A stretch of DNA of 64,000 bases from an uncultured Oleiphilus sp. Its GTDB lineage: Bacteria; Pseudomonadota; Gammaproteobacteria; Pseudomonadales; Oleiphilaceae. A program made the translations under genes and the position numbers. Of the stretch, positions 1-9,278 are shown piece by piece. Numbering within the stretch: position 1 is the first letter of the stretch; every line of letters begins with the position of its first letter. The notes under the pieces were generated by a model that saw nothing but the letters and a program-made list of their open reading frames with translations, searched no databases and had not been told where the DNA came from. The stretch lies in contig CAJWBE010000005.1 in assembly GCA_913020045.1 (NCBI GenBank), positions 78,610 to 142,609 on the forward strand, given 5' to 3'.

Positions 1-27
1 CACAATGACCTGATGTGGTAAACCATA

Positions 28-2190
28 ATGAGCAAGGTACTGCAGGATTTAATCAAACAACTCGGCATAGTAGTGTTTCGACTTGCCGACGACCAAACGC
101 TTGAGTCAGTCTCAAGCTATCCTGAATGGCTTATCCATTTAAGCAAGGCCGCTGACTCACCTATTTCAGTCGATGATACCTTCCTAAGCTTTGATCAGAT
201 CGGACATAGCTTTCCTTTTCTATCAAACTTTCTGATTGATGCAGAATTGTTTTGGTCAAACGAGCGCGAACACGACAAAACTGATTCAGGTGTCTGGACC
301 GAGGTTGACGCGTTGGGACAAGAGTATCAACTGGAAGCCCGCGCGCTATTCGCCGAGAACGAAAAAATCTTGCTGATAGAGAACGTCAGCCAGAACTTTG
401 AAGAGCGCCACTTGGTCTATCAAAAAGCGCGAGATATGGCGTTGCTTAACGAAAAGCTGATTTCCGAACTAAACTTTCGTCAACGAAAGCTGCAGTCCGA
501 TATAGAGCGGCATCTGTCTTTGCGGAACCCTATCGACGAACTGAACCGCACCGTTGAGTCGAACACCTCTGCGGTGCTCGTCTGCTTGCCTGACGGTGAC
601 GTCGAGTTATACAACAAAGCCCTTATCAATATTTACGAAATTGGTAATGACCAGAAAATCGTTCGGGCCTCGATGCTCGATAAATGGATTGCGGAAGCCG
701 AGCACAATCACCCAGAGATCCATCGCATATTAAAATCCGGTAGCTATTGGGAAGGCGAATTTGAAACCTTCGACGCCGACAACAATCAGAAGTGGATACG
801 CCTCAGTATCGGCCCCGTTAAAAACGACGCCGGGGAGATATGCCATTTTGTGTGTGTCGCAAACGATTTAAGCGACTTTCGCAAAGTTAGCGATGACTGG
901 GGAAATATAAGCGACTACGACTTTAATACTCACCTGCCAAACCGTCGCCAGTTTTGGAAGCACATCAGCCAAACCTGTGAGAGCGGGCAAAAGTCAGATG
1001 AAGTGATCGCATTGATGTATGTTGACCTAGATTACTTTAAGCATATCAATGACCAACATGGGCAATTTGCGGGTGATTTTCTGCTTGGCACCATGGCCTC
1101 ACGCCTATCTCGAAACATCAAGCATGGCGATTATATTGCCCATCTTGGCGGCGACGAGTTTGTTATTCTACTGCGCTATATCAAAGAACCGGAAGACCTA
1201 GTCGCTGTCGGCGAACGGCTGTTGGTAACGGTGAGCGAGCCGATTAATTTAGATGGAACACCCATTCGTGTCAGTGCGAGTATTGGCATTGCGACCACCG
1301 AGATATCTCAAACCGACCCACACTCCTTGCTTCGTAACGCCGATTTGGCTATGTATTCGGCGAAGGAGCTAGGGCGTGGCCAGGTAAGACTTTACACAGA
1401 AGAGTTAGAGCGTAACCCACCAAAACGAAGCCAACGAGAACATGAGCTTTTGGTGGCCATTGAAAAGCAACAGTTTGTCTTGGAATTTCAGCCCCAAGTT
1501 TGTATGCAGGAAAGTCGTGGAAAGCGAGTCGAGGCACTTGTTCGCTGGCAGCACCCTGAACACGGCCTGCTAAGCCCAGCTGAATTCGTTGGTATCGCAG
1601 AAGAATCCGGCAGTATTGTGCCAATTGGAGATTGGGTGCTGATGTCAGCTTGCGTCAGCGGAAAACTGCTGGTGGACTCCGGCGACTCGACCTGCGTCGC
1701 GGTGAATATTTCAGCTAAGCAACTTAGTCACCCAGAGTTCTACAACAAGCTCACGAATGTCTTGCGTAAATCAGGGTTTCCCGCAACGCATCTAGAGATA
1801 GAAATTACAGAGAGTAGCTTTCTAAGCGACATGGATAAAGCGATCGACGTTCTTCACCGCGTGCGAGCGCTTGGTATCCAAGTTGCGCTCGACGACTTTG
1901 GGTCAGGGTTCTCATCCCTAAATTATCTAAAACGCCTGCCCGTCGACTACATAAAAATTGACCGCTCGTTTATTCACGACCTACCCGACGACAACGAAAG
2001 CCGTGCAATTACCACCTCCGTGATTCACCTTGCCCATCAACTGAATATGAAAGTGATCGCAGAAGGCGTTGAGAATAAACAACAGCTAGAGTTTCTAAGA
2101 GAGCATGACGTCGATTTCGTGCAGGGTTTCTATTATTTCAAACCCATGCCCTTGGCGAAGCTAACATCGCTAAAATCTGAGAATTGGTAG
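28..2190 (+). CDS. PAS-GGDEF-EAL c-di-GMP signalling protein
   Basis: A 720-residue cytoplasmic protein with no clear signal peptide or membrane segment. The N-terminal ~160 residues are an unassigned sensor-like region ending in a probable coiled coil. A PAS-like domain follows at about 175-285, then a GGDEF domain (about 300-460, GGDEF at 374-378) and an EAL domain (about 465-715, EAL at 502-504). The EAL hallmarks DDFGSG, IDRSF and AEGVE are all present, so phosphodiesterase activity is expected. The GGDEF core is intact, so cyclase activity is possible. The inhibitory RxxD site five residues before GGDEF reads KHGD, so product inhibition is probably lost. Only 27 bases of upstream DNA are visible and no strong ribosome site is seen. 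The gene converges on the mddA-like gene. Confidence 0.9.
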   Translation: MSKVLQDLIKQLGIVVFRLADDQTLESVSSYPEWLIHLSKAADSPISVDDTFLSFDQIGHSFPFLSNFLIDAELFWSNEREHDKTDSGVWTEVDALGQEYQLEARALFAENEKILLIENVSQNFEERHLVYQKARDMALLNEKLISELNFRQRKLQSDIERHLSLRNPIDELNRTVESNTSAVLVCLPDGDVELYNKALINIYEIGNDQKIVRASMLDKWIAEAEHNHPEIHRILKSGSYWEGEFETFDADNNQKWIRLSIGPVKNDAGEICHFVCVANDLSDFRKVSDDWGNISDYDFNTHLPNRRQFWKHISQTCESGQKSDEVIALMYVDLDYFKHINDQHGQFAGDFLLGTMASRLSRNIKHGDYIAHLGGDEFVILLRYIKEPEDLVAVGERLLVTVSEPINLDGTPIRVSASIGIATTEISQTDPHSLLRNADLAMYSAKELGRGQVRLYTEELERNPPKRSQREHELLVAIEKQQFVLEFQPQVCMQESRGKRVEALVRWQHPEHGLLSPAEFVGIAEESGSIVPIGDWVLMSACVSGKLLVDSGDSTCVAVNISAKQLSHPEFYNKLTNVLRKSGFPATHLEIEITESSFLSDMDKAIDVLHRVRALGIQVALDDFGSGFSSLNYLKRLPVDYIKIDRSFIHDLPDDNESRAITTSVIHLAHQLNMKVIAEGVENKQQLEFLREHDVDFVQGFYYFKPMPLAKLTSLKSENW

Positions 2191-2218
2191 CAGCACCTCC
2201 AGTTTATCAATATCTGAG

Positions 2219-2238
2219 TAGGGAGATAATAATCCCTA
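2219..2238. terminator. Small hairpin between convergent genes
   Basis: A perfect 6-bp stem (TAGGGA/TCCCTA) with an 8-base loop lies between the convergent GGDEF-EAL and mddA-like genes. It has no U-tract, so it is at best a weak or bidirectional terminator. Confidence 0.25.
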
Positions 2239-2266
2239 GCCAGTTAAGCCGTCGTCTAAACGAATC

Positions 2267-3022
2267 TTATACAATAAACGGAATCAGCTTTGCTATACGC
2301 TGACGGTAATCTTGATATCGATTGCCATATTCTCGCACTAGGTCTTTCTCCTCGAAATAAAGACCGACTAGCACGTAGACAGTCATACCGAGCGAAAGCA
2401 TCAGATGACTGCTAGTTGAGGTAGGCACCAACCACATACCCATCAACACGCCTAGCTGAATCGGATGCCGAACAATGCGATATAAGCCGGGAGTTTTGAA
2501 CGTCGATGCTGGGACAATTTCTCCCTGCATCGTGAAGTACGTCTGTTTCAATCCGAACAATTCGAAGTGGCCTATTTGGAATGTGGCCACCAACAATATT
2601 GTCCAACCGGCAACACTCCCGACCTGCACGACCACAGACAATATCGGCGAATTTAACTCCCACACAATACCTTCGATGGGCACCCACGCAAACGGAATAA
2701 GGGCCAATACACAGGCAGAAGCAAGGCAATAAGTAGAGCGTTCAACCGAGACGGGTAAAAAGCGCGCGAGCCACGATTTGAAAGGTTGCCGCGCCATCAC
2801 GCTGTGTTGAACCCCAAATACCGAGAGCAAACAGATATTAATTGCTAGGGCGGTTAACCAATCATGCCTAGCCACTTGGCTGTTCACTGATATCGGTTCA
2901 TATAACCCGCTAGAAAACACCATAAAATAGACGAGAGCGCCGAGCGTAGCGATGTAACAAAAAATCGAATAAGCAAATAGAACAACTGAACTAACCGAGA
3001 ATACTCTATGATTATAACGCAT
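2267..3022 (-). CDS. mddA: Methanethiol S-methyltransferase-like membrane protein (MddA family)
   Basis: A 251-residue polytopic membrane protein with about five or six hydrophobic segments. Family knowledge: MddA transfers a methyl group from SAM to methanethiol to form dimethyl sulfide. It belongs to the isoprenylcysteine carboxyl methyltransferase-like superfamily. Visible hallmarks are QHSVMAR near residue 72, VERSTY near residue 92, YRIVRHPIQLG at about 181-191 and the EEKDL segment near the C-terminus. The length matches the family (about 250-265). Its ATG overlaps the last 11 bases of the upstream osmC-like gene, which implies co-transcription and translational coupling. A related thiol methyltransferase of the NnrU type is the main alternative. 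Confidence 0.75.
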   Translation of the reverse strand: MRYNHRVFSVSSVVLFAYSIFCYIATLGALVYFMVFSSGLYEPISVNSQVARHDWLTALAINICLLSVFGVQHSVMARQPFKSWLARFLPVSVERSTYCLASACVLALIPFAWVPIEGIVWELNSPILSVVVQVGSVAGWTILLVATFQIGHFELFGLKQTYFTMQGEIVPASTFKTPGLYRIVRHPIQLGVLMGMWLVPTSTSSHLMLSLGMTVYVLVGLYFEEKDLVREYGNRYQDYRQRIAKLIPFIV

Positions 3023-3689
3023 CGCTTATGCTCCCCTCTTCGTCAGAACGGGATATATTAAGGTCAATTTCTGGCGGTTGACGCAGAGTCTGCATCACGA
3101 CACAACTTGTTTCAGCCGCCTTTAGAAGCGCTGACATAAGCGCTGGACTGACACCGTCCACAACCGCAATATCGACATTTACAGTTATTTTTTGAAATCC
3201 TATTGGCACATCGCGGCTCAACCTAAGGGTTCCTCTTACGTCGACTTCCGCTCGAGTCGTCACCTCCAAAAAAGTCAGTCCAACATTCAATCGGTTCGCA
3301 ATCACTCTAATCGTGCTTTCTAAGCACGCCGCAAGCGCTGCACTTAATAGCTCTCCCGGAACAGGGTCGTCACTATCCCCTCCAACAGCGCGATGGACAC
3401 CCACCGGTATATCAACGCCGGCAACACGAACCGCTGTATGTAATGGGTCACTTAATGATTGATTACCAGTCCCCGCCACCGCGTCATCTCCTACCCACGC
3501 CAAATTGGGTGATCGTTTATATAGCAGCGCCAATGGTTCTTGACGGCGCGCCATTTCAAACTGATACGGTAACTGAGGGCATTCTTGAGGGCCGCCTGTG
3601 CTCGACACATCACGAGCCGGCTCACTAGCTGGTTTGGCGGCAGCATGACTTGCCGGGCTTTTTAAGTTTTCTACGTTAACGTTTTCCAT
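3012..3689 (-). CDS. OsmC/Ohr-family protein
   Basis: A 225-residue protein. Residues 1 to about 55 are an Ala/Pro-rich, probably disordered leader. The rest is an OsmC-like fold with the two family cysteines, one in AACLEST and one in ETSCVVM. Family knowledge: these cysteines reduce organic hydroperoxides or handle reactive sulfur species. The ATG has an excellent ribosome site (AAAGGAG, 6 bases upstream). The stop overlaps the start of the mddA-like gene, which suggests a shared role in thiol or sulfur chemistry (inference). The exact OsmC subfamily cannot be fixed from the sequence alone. Confidence 0.8.
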   Translation of the reverse strand: MENVNVENLKSPASHAAAKPASEPARDVSSTGGPQECPQLPYQFEMARRQEPLALLYKRSPNLAWVGDDAVAGTGNQSLSDPLHTAVRVAGVDIPVGVHRAVGGDSDDPVPGELLSAALAACLESTIRVIANRLNVGLTFLEVTTRAEVDVRGTLRLSRDVPIGFQKITVNVDIAVVDGVSPALMSALLKAAETSCVVMQTLRQPPEIDLNISRSDEEGSISDAL

Positions 3690-3784
3690 ACTAAACTCCT
3701 TTGCAATGAATGGTCTTCATAACAAAGGCGCTAGTATTGAAGTAGCAAACAGCTATCTCAAAAATAGCCAGCTAAGAACGGCCG

Positions 3785-5179
3785 TCACGTTTTCCAAGAC
3801 AAACTATCTTTGGGCGTATAAGAACAAGATCGCCCGGTATTGAGAGACAGCTTTAAGTGGTCGCCCAAAGCAGGGTGTAGCGCTTGAACTTTCTCAATAG
3901 CGCTTTTTATTCTTGCCGCCACTGCCTTACGGACCCTTTCAGACTGACTATTAAACTGCCTCCGCCGTCCGCCTAGACCAAGTCCCTGTGCCAAGACCTT
4001 CAAAATAGCGTCCTCTTCTGCCTCCAAGGACTCATAGGCAAGCTCGTCGGACTCTGCACCAGCGGTGACTTTAGCCTCGGCAATAGACGCCAGCCGCTCC
4101 CGATAAGCAGACAAGGCTTGGGTATCAAGAACCGCGGACTGTGACTCTGACACCGCGCCGTCTTGATCGCCATTGAGTCGCTCAACGGTCACATCTTGAC
4201 CAGCATTTCGAATCAACGTAGCGATATCATGCAGGCCCCGCATATCCTTCATATGGACGCGCTTGTGAGCATACGAGAGCACCCAAATGTCGCCTTCATA
4301 ACGAAACATAAGCTCTTCATGCGAATCACTTAATTTTTCACCATCACGCACAAAATTATCGGGCAGCCCCGTAAAACGTTTTATCTCGGCCAGAATTCGC
4401 CCCGATTGATCGCCCATCCAAGGCAAGTGGGCATGGCCACTCAAACGAACCAGCTCGGCATCTGGAAGCAAAGACGCCAATTTTCGACCGGCATCGAAGG
4501 GTACGGTTTTGTCTTTAGAGCAGTGAATCACTAAGGCTGGAATATTTATGTCCGGCGCCACGTGCTGAGCGTTCATGGTAAAGGACAACTTCAATAATGC
4601 TGCCGCCATCTTTGGGCTTGCTGACTCTCGGTGCACTCGCCCTAGCTGTTTTCGCCCAGACGCCGCCATATCAACATCAAACAGGTCCAAAATTGCTTTA
4701 GCACCCATCCCCCAGTTTGCTGCTACAAGGCCGCCTAGAGCCTCTTGAACTACAGCACTTCCTATATCTTCACCTCTGGCATACGCACCAATAAACATCA
4801 GCTTGTCGATTCGTTTTGGATGCAAGTGTGCGTAAAGTAGGCTCGGTGGCGCGGCGCAAGAAATCGCGAGAATATTGAAGCGATCTAAAGATAAATGGTC
4901 GACAAGGCTTACTAGCGTGTCCACTTCGTCCTCTAAAGCAAAACCTTGACGTTCGCGGTCGCTCAGTCCGGAGCCAGGTCTATCGTACCGAAGTACTGTG
5001 AACGACTCACCAAGGCATTCAAAGAACTCTCTATAGGAGGGCAACTCCCAATCTAATTCCAGATGACTAACCCACCACGCAGGTAAAACCAAATACGGCC
5101 CTTTGCCATGGACTGCATAGGCAACCCGCTCACCATTCGATTTAGTCAAGAATTTGATTGTTGGAGAAGTGCCTGACAT
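3785..5179 (-). CDS. Alpha/beta hydrolase fused to a regulator-type C-terminal domain
   Basis: A 464-residue protein in two parts. Residues 1 to about 270 are an alpha/beta hydrolase: an HGKGP oxyanion region, RYDRPGSGLS, a nucleophile elbow reading AISCA in place of GxSxG, an acid region at HCSKDKTVP and a GHAHLPW histidine. Residues about 290-464 match my memory of a domain ending many actinobacterial adenylate cyclases and AAA-type regulators: MRGLHDIATL, LGLGGR, an ERVRKAV segment, HPALGDHL and a C-terminal CSYTP tail. No cyclase or helix-turn-helix domain is present between them. The substrate is unknown. The gene stands alone, with about 95 bp to osmC downstream. Confidence 0.75.
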   Translation of the reverse strand: MSGTSPTIKFLTKSNGERVAYAVHGKGPYLVLPAWWVSHLELDWELPSYREFFECLGESFTVLRYDRPGSGLSDRERQGFALEDEVDTLVSLVDHLSLDRFNILAISCAAPPSLLYAHLHPKRIDKLMFIGAYARGEDIGSAVVQEALGGLVAANWGMGAKAILDLFDVDMAASGRKQLGRVHRESASPKMAAALLKLSFTMNAQHVAPDINIPALVIHCSKDKTVPFDAGRKLASLLPDAELVRLSGHAHLPWMGDQSGRILAEIKRFTGLPDNFVRDGEKLSDSHEELMFRYEGDIWVLSYAHKRVHMKDMRGLHDIATLIRNAGQDVTVERLNGDQDGAVSESQSAVLDTQALSAYRERLASIAEAKVTAGAESDELAYESLEAEEDAILKVLAQGLGLGGRRRQFNSQSERVRKAVAARIKSAIEKVQALHPALGDHLKLSLNTGRSCSYTPKDSLSWKT

Positions 5180-5225
5180 ACCCGTTGATCACCACAATAA
5201 CTTCAGACGATCATAGCACTAATCA

Positions 5226-5251
5226 AGCAAAAAAATAGCGCAGCCCGTGGC
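5226..5251 (-). terminator. Possible terminator downstream of the rimO/DUF1439 genes
   Basis: On the - strand a short GCGC/GCGC stem with an 8-base loop and one mismatch is followed by a run of seven T. It lies about 140 bases past the DUF1439 stop and before the hydrolase gene. The stem is short, so support is weak. Confidence 0.25.
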
Positions 5252-5390
5252 GCAACATGAGAGCAACAACGACAACGCCTAATCGAAAAACAGGGAGACA
5301 GTTTTAAGGTTAATCATGCCGCTATCATAAGCAGCATCAAGACAAAACTATAACGGAACGTCAGTGGAACTAAGCAGCACTAAAATTTAA

Positions 5391-5927
5391 CTACAACGAA
5401 CCGAACTTTATCAAAAGATGCTGATCCTTAACGACAATGGACTCGATCATAGACTTCGCCATTTTTTGCTTAAAGTCTTTGTCATTTAAGGTGTACAGAG
5501 GGTATGAAGCTAACGTCGCGGTGATCATCGCTTGGGATACGCTAGAAATTTGCTGACTGATGGTTGTCGGTACTCTGTCGATCACTAGCTGATCGAGCTT
5601 TGGGTCTTGCAGAAAGAATGCGCCTTTCGACTTATCATAATGCAGCTTACCGAGAACCCGGCCTCGGCCAGAGCCCTTTAAACCGCCGGGTGCGATTGCT
5701 TCGACATTCAAAAAAACACTAACCTGATCAGACTCTGCCAGTAACGAGACTGTTGGGTCTGAAACAATCACCGTCATGAACAGTTGTTTTTTCTCTATCG
5801 GCATCATTGCAGAAACACGTTTTTGCAAATCCGCTTCGCTAAGTTTTAAGGTATAACCCAGTGCCATTGTGTCAGAGGCCGCCAACCCAAAAATTAAGAA
5901 TATGAAAGCCTTTAATCGACCATTCAA
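5391..5927 (-). CDS. DUF1439 (YceB-like) secreted or periplasmic protein
   Basis: The longest frame runs to 6032 and overlaps rimO. I prefer the TTG start at 5927, 8 bases after a GGAGCGGG ribosome site. This gives 178 residues beginning with a clean signal peptide (NGRLKAFIFLIFGLAASDTMA). The mature part resembles DUF1439 proteins such as YceB: a beta-rich domain starting YTLKLSEADLQKRV with a C-terminal helix pair. No lipobox cysteine is seen, so it is probably soluble periplasmic rather than a lipoprotein. Its biochemical function is unknown. It lies 37 bp downstream of rimO in the same direction. Confidence 0.7.
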   Translation of the reverse strand: MNGRLKAFIFLIFGLAASDTMALGYTLKLSEADLQKRVSAMMPIEKKQLFMTVIVSDPTVSLLAESDQVSVFLNVEAIAPGGLKGSGRGRVLGKLHYDKSKGAFFLQDPKLDQLVIDRVPTTISQQISSVSQAMITATLASYPLYTLNDKDFKQKMAKSMIESIVVKDQHLLIKFGSL

Positions 5928-5964
5928 GCCCGCTCCAGCCAAATGGGTAGCACTGTATTGAGAA

Positions 5965-7293
5965 TCAAACAAGATGTGCCCACAGGTCGTATTCGTCAGC
6001 TTCTTCAACTTCAACTCGCACAACATCGCCAACAGACAAATGGGTCGCGCCGTCTATGTATACACTACCGTCTATCTCTGGTGCGTCACCCATTGTGCGA
6101 GCAACCGCACCCTCTTCCGCGACTTCATCTACCAGTACCCATTGAAGTGTTCCTACTTTAGCCTGCAAACGATCGGCGCTAATTTTTGCCTGTTTTTCCA
6201 TAAATCGTTGCTGGCGCTGAAGCTTAACCTCTTCAGGAACTTGGTCTGCGAGTGAATTTGCTGGCGCGCCTTCAACAGGCGAATACGTAAAACAGCCAAC
6301 GCGGTCTAGCTGGGCTTCATCCAAAAAGTCCAACAGCTGCTGAAAGTCGTCTTCGGTCTCTCCTGGAAACCCCACAATAAACGTACTGCGTATCGTTAAT
6401 TCTGGACACACCTCTCGCCATGCTTTAATCCGGCCGAGCACTTTCTCGCTGTGAGCGGGACGTTTCATTGCTTTAAGAATTCGAGGGCTAGCGTGCTGAA
6501 ATGGGATATCGAGGTAAGGAAGAATCTTGCCTTCAGCCATCAGTGGAATCAGTTTATCTACGTGCGGGTATGGATAAACATAATGAAGGCGAACCCAAAC
6601 ACCCAACTCACCCAATGCGACGGCCAAATCTTGCATGCGCGTTTCCATCGCAGCACCGTCAAAAAAGTCGAGCTTGTATTTCACATCGACACCATAAGCA
6701 CTGGTATCCTGAGAAATCACGAGCAGCTCTTTTACACCACTATCAACTAGGGTCTTTGCTTCCGCAATCACCTCAGAAACGGGGCGGCTTACTAAGTCGC
6801 CGCGCATATGAGGAATAATGCAAAAACTACAACGATGGTTGCAGCCTTCCGATATTTTGAGATAAGCGTAATGATTAGGCGTTAGCTTAACGCCTTGCGC
6901 TGGCACTAGGTCGCCGTAATGCGTGGGGTCATTGTTTGTCGGAGGGATATATTCATGGACGGCATCCACTACACTTTTGTATTCCGCTGGCCCACTAACG
7001 CTCAACACATCTGGATTCTGAGACTTGATTAGTTCGGCGTCAGCGCCCTTACCCATGCAACCGGTCACAATCACTTTGCCATTTTCTTGCATGGCTTCAT
7101 TGATCGCATCAAGCGACTCTTGCTTGGCTGAATCGATGAAGCCACACGTATTTACAACGACAACGTCTGCATCGTCATAGCTCGGTACGACATCGTAGCC
7201 ATCTAGCCGAAGCTTAGTCAGTATGCGCTCAGAGTCGACCAACGCTTTGGGGCAACCTAAACTGACAAAGCCAACTTTTTGAGAATCTGACAT
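5965..7293 (-). CDS. rimO: Ribosomal protein uS12 methylthiotransferase RimO
   Basis: A 442-residue radical SAM enzyme that methylthiolates the conserved aspartate of ribosomal protein S12. The N-terminal MTTase domain has its three Fe-S cysteines at C14, C50 and C79. The radical SAM motif is CNHRCSFC (C151, C155, C158). A TRAM domain occupies the last ~65 residues. The opening [19 protein letters not shown] is typical of RimO rather than MiaB. The length is the family norm. The start ATG has a GGAAG ribosome site. The DUF1439 gene follows closely. Confidence 0.95.
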   Translation of the reverse strand: MSDSQKVGFVSLGCPKALVDSERILTKLRLDGYDVVPSYDDADVVVVNTCGFIDSAKQESLDAINEAMQENGKVIVTGCMGKGADAELIKSQNPDVLSVSGPAEYKSVVDAVHEYIPPTNNDPTHYGDLVPAQGVKLTPNHYAYLKISEGCNHRCSFCIIPHMRGDLVSRPVSEVIAEAKTLVDSGVKELLVISQDTSAYGVDVKYKLDFFDGAAMETRMQDLAVALGELGVWVRLHYVYPYPHVDKLIPLMAEGKILPYLDIPFQHASPRILKAMKRPAHSEKVLGRIKAWREVCPELTIRSTFIVGFPGETEDDFQQLLDFLDEAQLDRVGCFTYSPVEGAPANSLADQVPEEVKLQRQQRFMEKQAKISADRLQAKVGTLQWVLVDEVAEEGAVARTMGDAPEIDGSVYIDGATHLSVGDVVRVEVEEADEYDLWAHLV

Positions 7294-7381
7294 CTTTGCT
7301 TCCGACTAATAATGTGTGATCTGAACCGCTATGTTACGGCATTCATTTCAGGCTGACGAGCACAATGCTAGCGCGCATAAA

Positions 7382-8971
7382 CTATACGGCTAGAGTCGAC
7401 AGATACTCTTCGTAAGTGCCTTGAAAGTCATTCAAACGTTTGTCTTTTATGTCAATGACGCGAGTCGCCAAGGAAGAAACGAATTCTCGGTCGTGACTAA
7501 CAAAAATCAAAGTGCCTTCGTAGTTCTCTAACGCTAGGTTGAGCGCCTCAATCGACTCCATATCCAAGTGGTTAGTCGGTTCGTCCATCACCAGAATATT
7601 CGGCTCTTGCATGATTAATTTACCGAACAGAAGGCGGTTTTTCTCTCCACCAGAACAAACACTTACCTTTTTCTCGTAATCGTCTGCGCCAAACAATAAA
7701 CGACCAAGCGTCGAGCGAACAATTTGCTCGTCATGGTGCGGCTTTCTCCATTGGCTTACCCAGTCGAACACGGTCATATCGCCGTCAAAGTCAACGGTAC
7801 TATCTTGTGGACAATAACCAATTACTGAGTTTTCGGACCATTTAATATCTCCTGACTCAGGCGTAAACTCTGATAGTAAGCAACGTAAGAAGGTTGTTTT
7901 ACCCGCGCCATTCTCGCCGATTACCGCAACACGTGAACCGGCTTCGAGTATCATCTCACCGCCTTTAAATAGTGTCTCGCCATCAAAACCATGCGTTAGG
8001 TTCTCGAAAACCAAGGCTTGTCGATGAAGCTTCTTCTCTTGCGTAAATCGAATGAATGGCGTGACTCGGCTTGACGCTTTTATGTCATCTAGTTGAATCT
8101 TACTGATCTGCTTGGCTCGCGAGGTAGCTTGCTTCGCTTTGGAAGCATTGGCGGAAAAACGACTGACAAACTGCTGTAATTCAGCAATCTGTGCACTCTT
8201 CTTAGCATTCTGTGACTGCATGCGTTCGCGCGCTTGGGTCGATGCAATCATGAAGTCATCATAATTGCCGGGATATAAGCGTAGTTCACCGTAATCAATA
8301 TCTGCCATGTGCGTGCACACGGAGTTAAGAAAGTGCCTGTCGTGCGAAATGATGATCATGGTACTTTTTCGCTCGTTCAAAAGGTCTTCCAACCAGCGAA
8401 TCGTATTGATATCCAAGTTGTTGGTTGGCTCATCCAGCAATAATATGTCTGGGTTCGCAAATAAAGCCTGTACTAGCAAGACTCGTAACTTCCAACCTGG
8501 TGCGACTTCTTTCATCAAACCAAAGTGAAATGACTCTTCTATTCCCGCGTGCAGCAGTAACTCACCCGCGCGACTCTCTGCGCTATAACCGTCCATTTCC
8601 GCAAACTGCGTTTCAAGCTCTGCCACTTTCATGCCGTCTTCTTCAGACATTTCAGGCAGTGAGTAGATGCGGTCTCGCTCCTGCTTGATTTCCCATAGCG
8701 CTTTATCGCCCATAATAACGGTGTCGACGACGCTAAACTCTTCAAAAGCAAACTGATCCTGACTCAATGAGCCGAACGTTTCACCTGGCGTTATCGACAC
8801 AGAACCAGCTGTTGGCGTTAACACCCCGCTAAGAATTTTCATAAACGTCGATTTACCGCAGCCATTGGCTCCGATCAAACCGTAGCGGTTTCCGTCGCCG
8901 AACTTAACAGAAATATTTTCGAATAGCGGCTTGGCGCCAAATTGCATCGTGATGTTAGCGGTAGAAATCAA
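7382..8971 (-). CDS. ybiT: ABC-F family ATPase YbiT
   Basis: A 529-residue cytoplasmic protein with two ABC ATPase domains and no membrane segments, typical of ABC-F ribosome-associated factors. The first domain has Walker [10 protein letters not shown] and DEPTNNLD. The second has GENGAGKTT, the signature SGGEKNR and DEPTNHLD. The linker between the domains is the usual basic, helical ABC-F segment. I chose the TTG at 8971 rather than the longer frame to 9061 because it has an AGGA ribosome site and yields [16 protein letters not shown], which matches the E. coli YbiT N-terminus and length (about 530). The exact ribosomal role is inferred from the family. Confidence 0.92.
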   Translation of the reverse strand: MISTANITMQFGAKPLFENISVKFGDGNRYGLIGANGCGKSTFMKILSGVLTPTAGSVSITPGETFGSLSQDQFAFEEFSVVDTVIMGDKALWEIKQERDRIYSLPEMSEEDGMKVAELETQFAEMDGYSAESRAGELLLHAGIEESFHFGLMKEVAPGWKLRVLLVQALFANPDILLLDEPTNNLDINTIRWLEDLLNERKSTMIIISHDRHFLNSVCTHMADIDYGELRLYPGNYDDFMIASTQARERMQSQNAKKSAQIAELQQFVSRFSANASKAKQATSRAKQISKIQLDDIKASSRVTPFIRFTQEKKLHRQALVFENLTHGFDGETLFKGGEMILEAGSRVAVIGENGAGKTTFLRCLLSEFTPESGDIKWSENSVIGYCPQDSTVDFDGDMTVFDWVSQWRKPHHDEQIVRSTLGRLLFGADDYEKKVSVCSGGEKNRLLFGKLIMQEPNILVMDEPTNHLDMESIEALNLALENYEGTLIFVSHDREFVSSLATRVIDIKDKRLNDFQGTYEEYLSTLAV

Positions 8972-9278
8972 GTGTCTTTTCCTGGGAAGCAAATAAAGTA
9001 GGCAATACTGAAACGCGCAGAATATAAAGGCATCGCGCTGCAATGTCGACCCACAAGACAAAAGATTTCACAAGGCTACCCAATGTATTGACGCCATTCA
9101 GGCTCGTATTTTGTGAAAAAGTACTCAGTGTTCGTGAAAACTAGTACACGCGGTTGCAATTTGTTGCAGAGCCTAACAGAGACTCAACGGAAAGTTTGCA
9201 GATTGTCGTTACAGTAAAGAGTAGACAAGTAATTTTAGGAGAGCGCCACGCTCCACTTAGAGCGAGCCATTAAGCACA
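8972..9278. other. Divergent intergenic region between ybiT and the PilZ-like gene
   Basis: About 307 bp with no convincing gene. It must hold promoters for both directions. Two GTGAAAA-containing direct repeats start at 9113 and 9134, 21 bp apart. A GAGCG/CGCTC hairpin with a 3-base loop sits at 9241-9253, next to an AGGAG at 9237-9241. That AGGAG is too far (about 38 bases) to serve the PilZ-like ATG. No sigma-54 or FliA consensus was found. Confidence 0.5.

Noticed and set aside
5928..6032. N-terminal extension of the DUF1439 protein overlapping rimO
   Set aside because: The extension precedes a proper signal peptide and overlaps rimO, while the TTG at 5927 has a good ribosome site.
8972..9061. 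30-residue N-terminal extension of YbiT
   Set aside because: It has no family counterpart, and the TTG at 8971 with its ribosome site gives the expected N-terminus and length.
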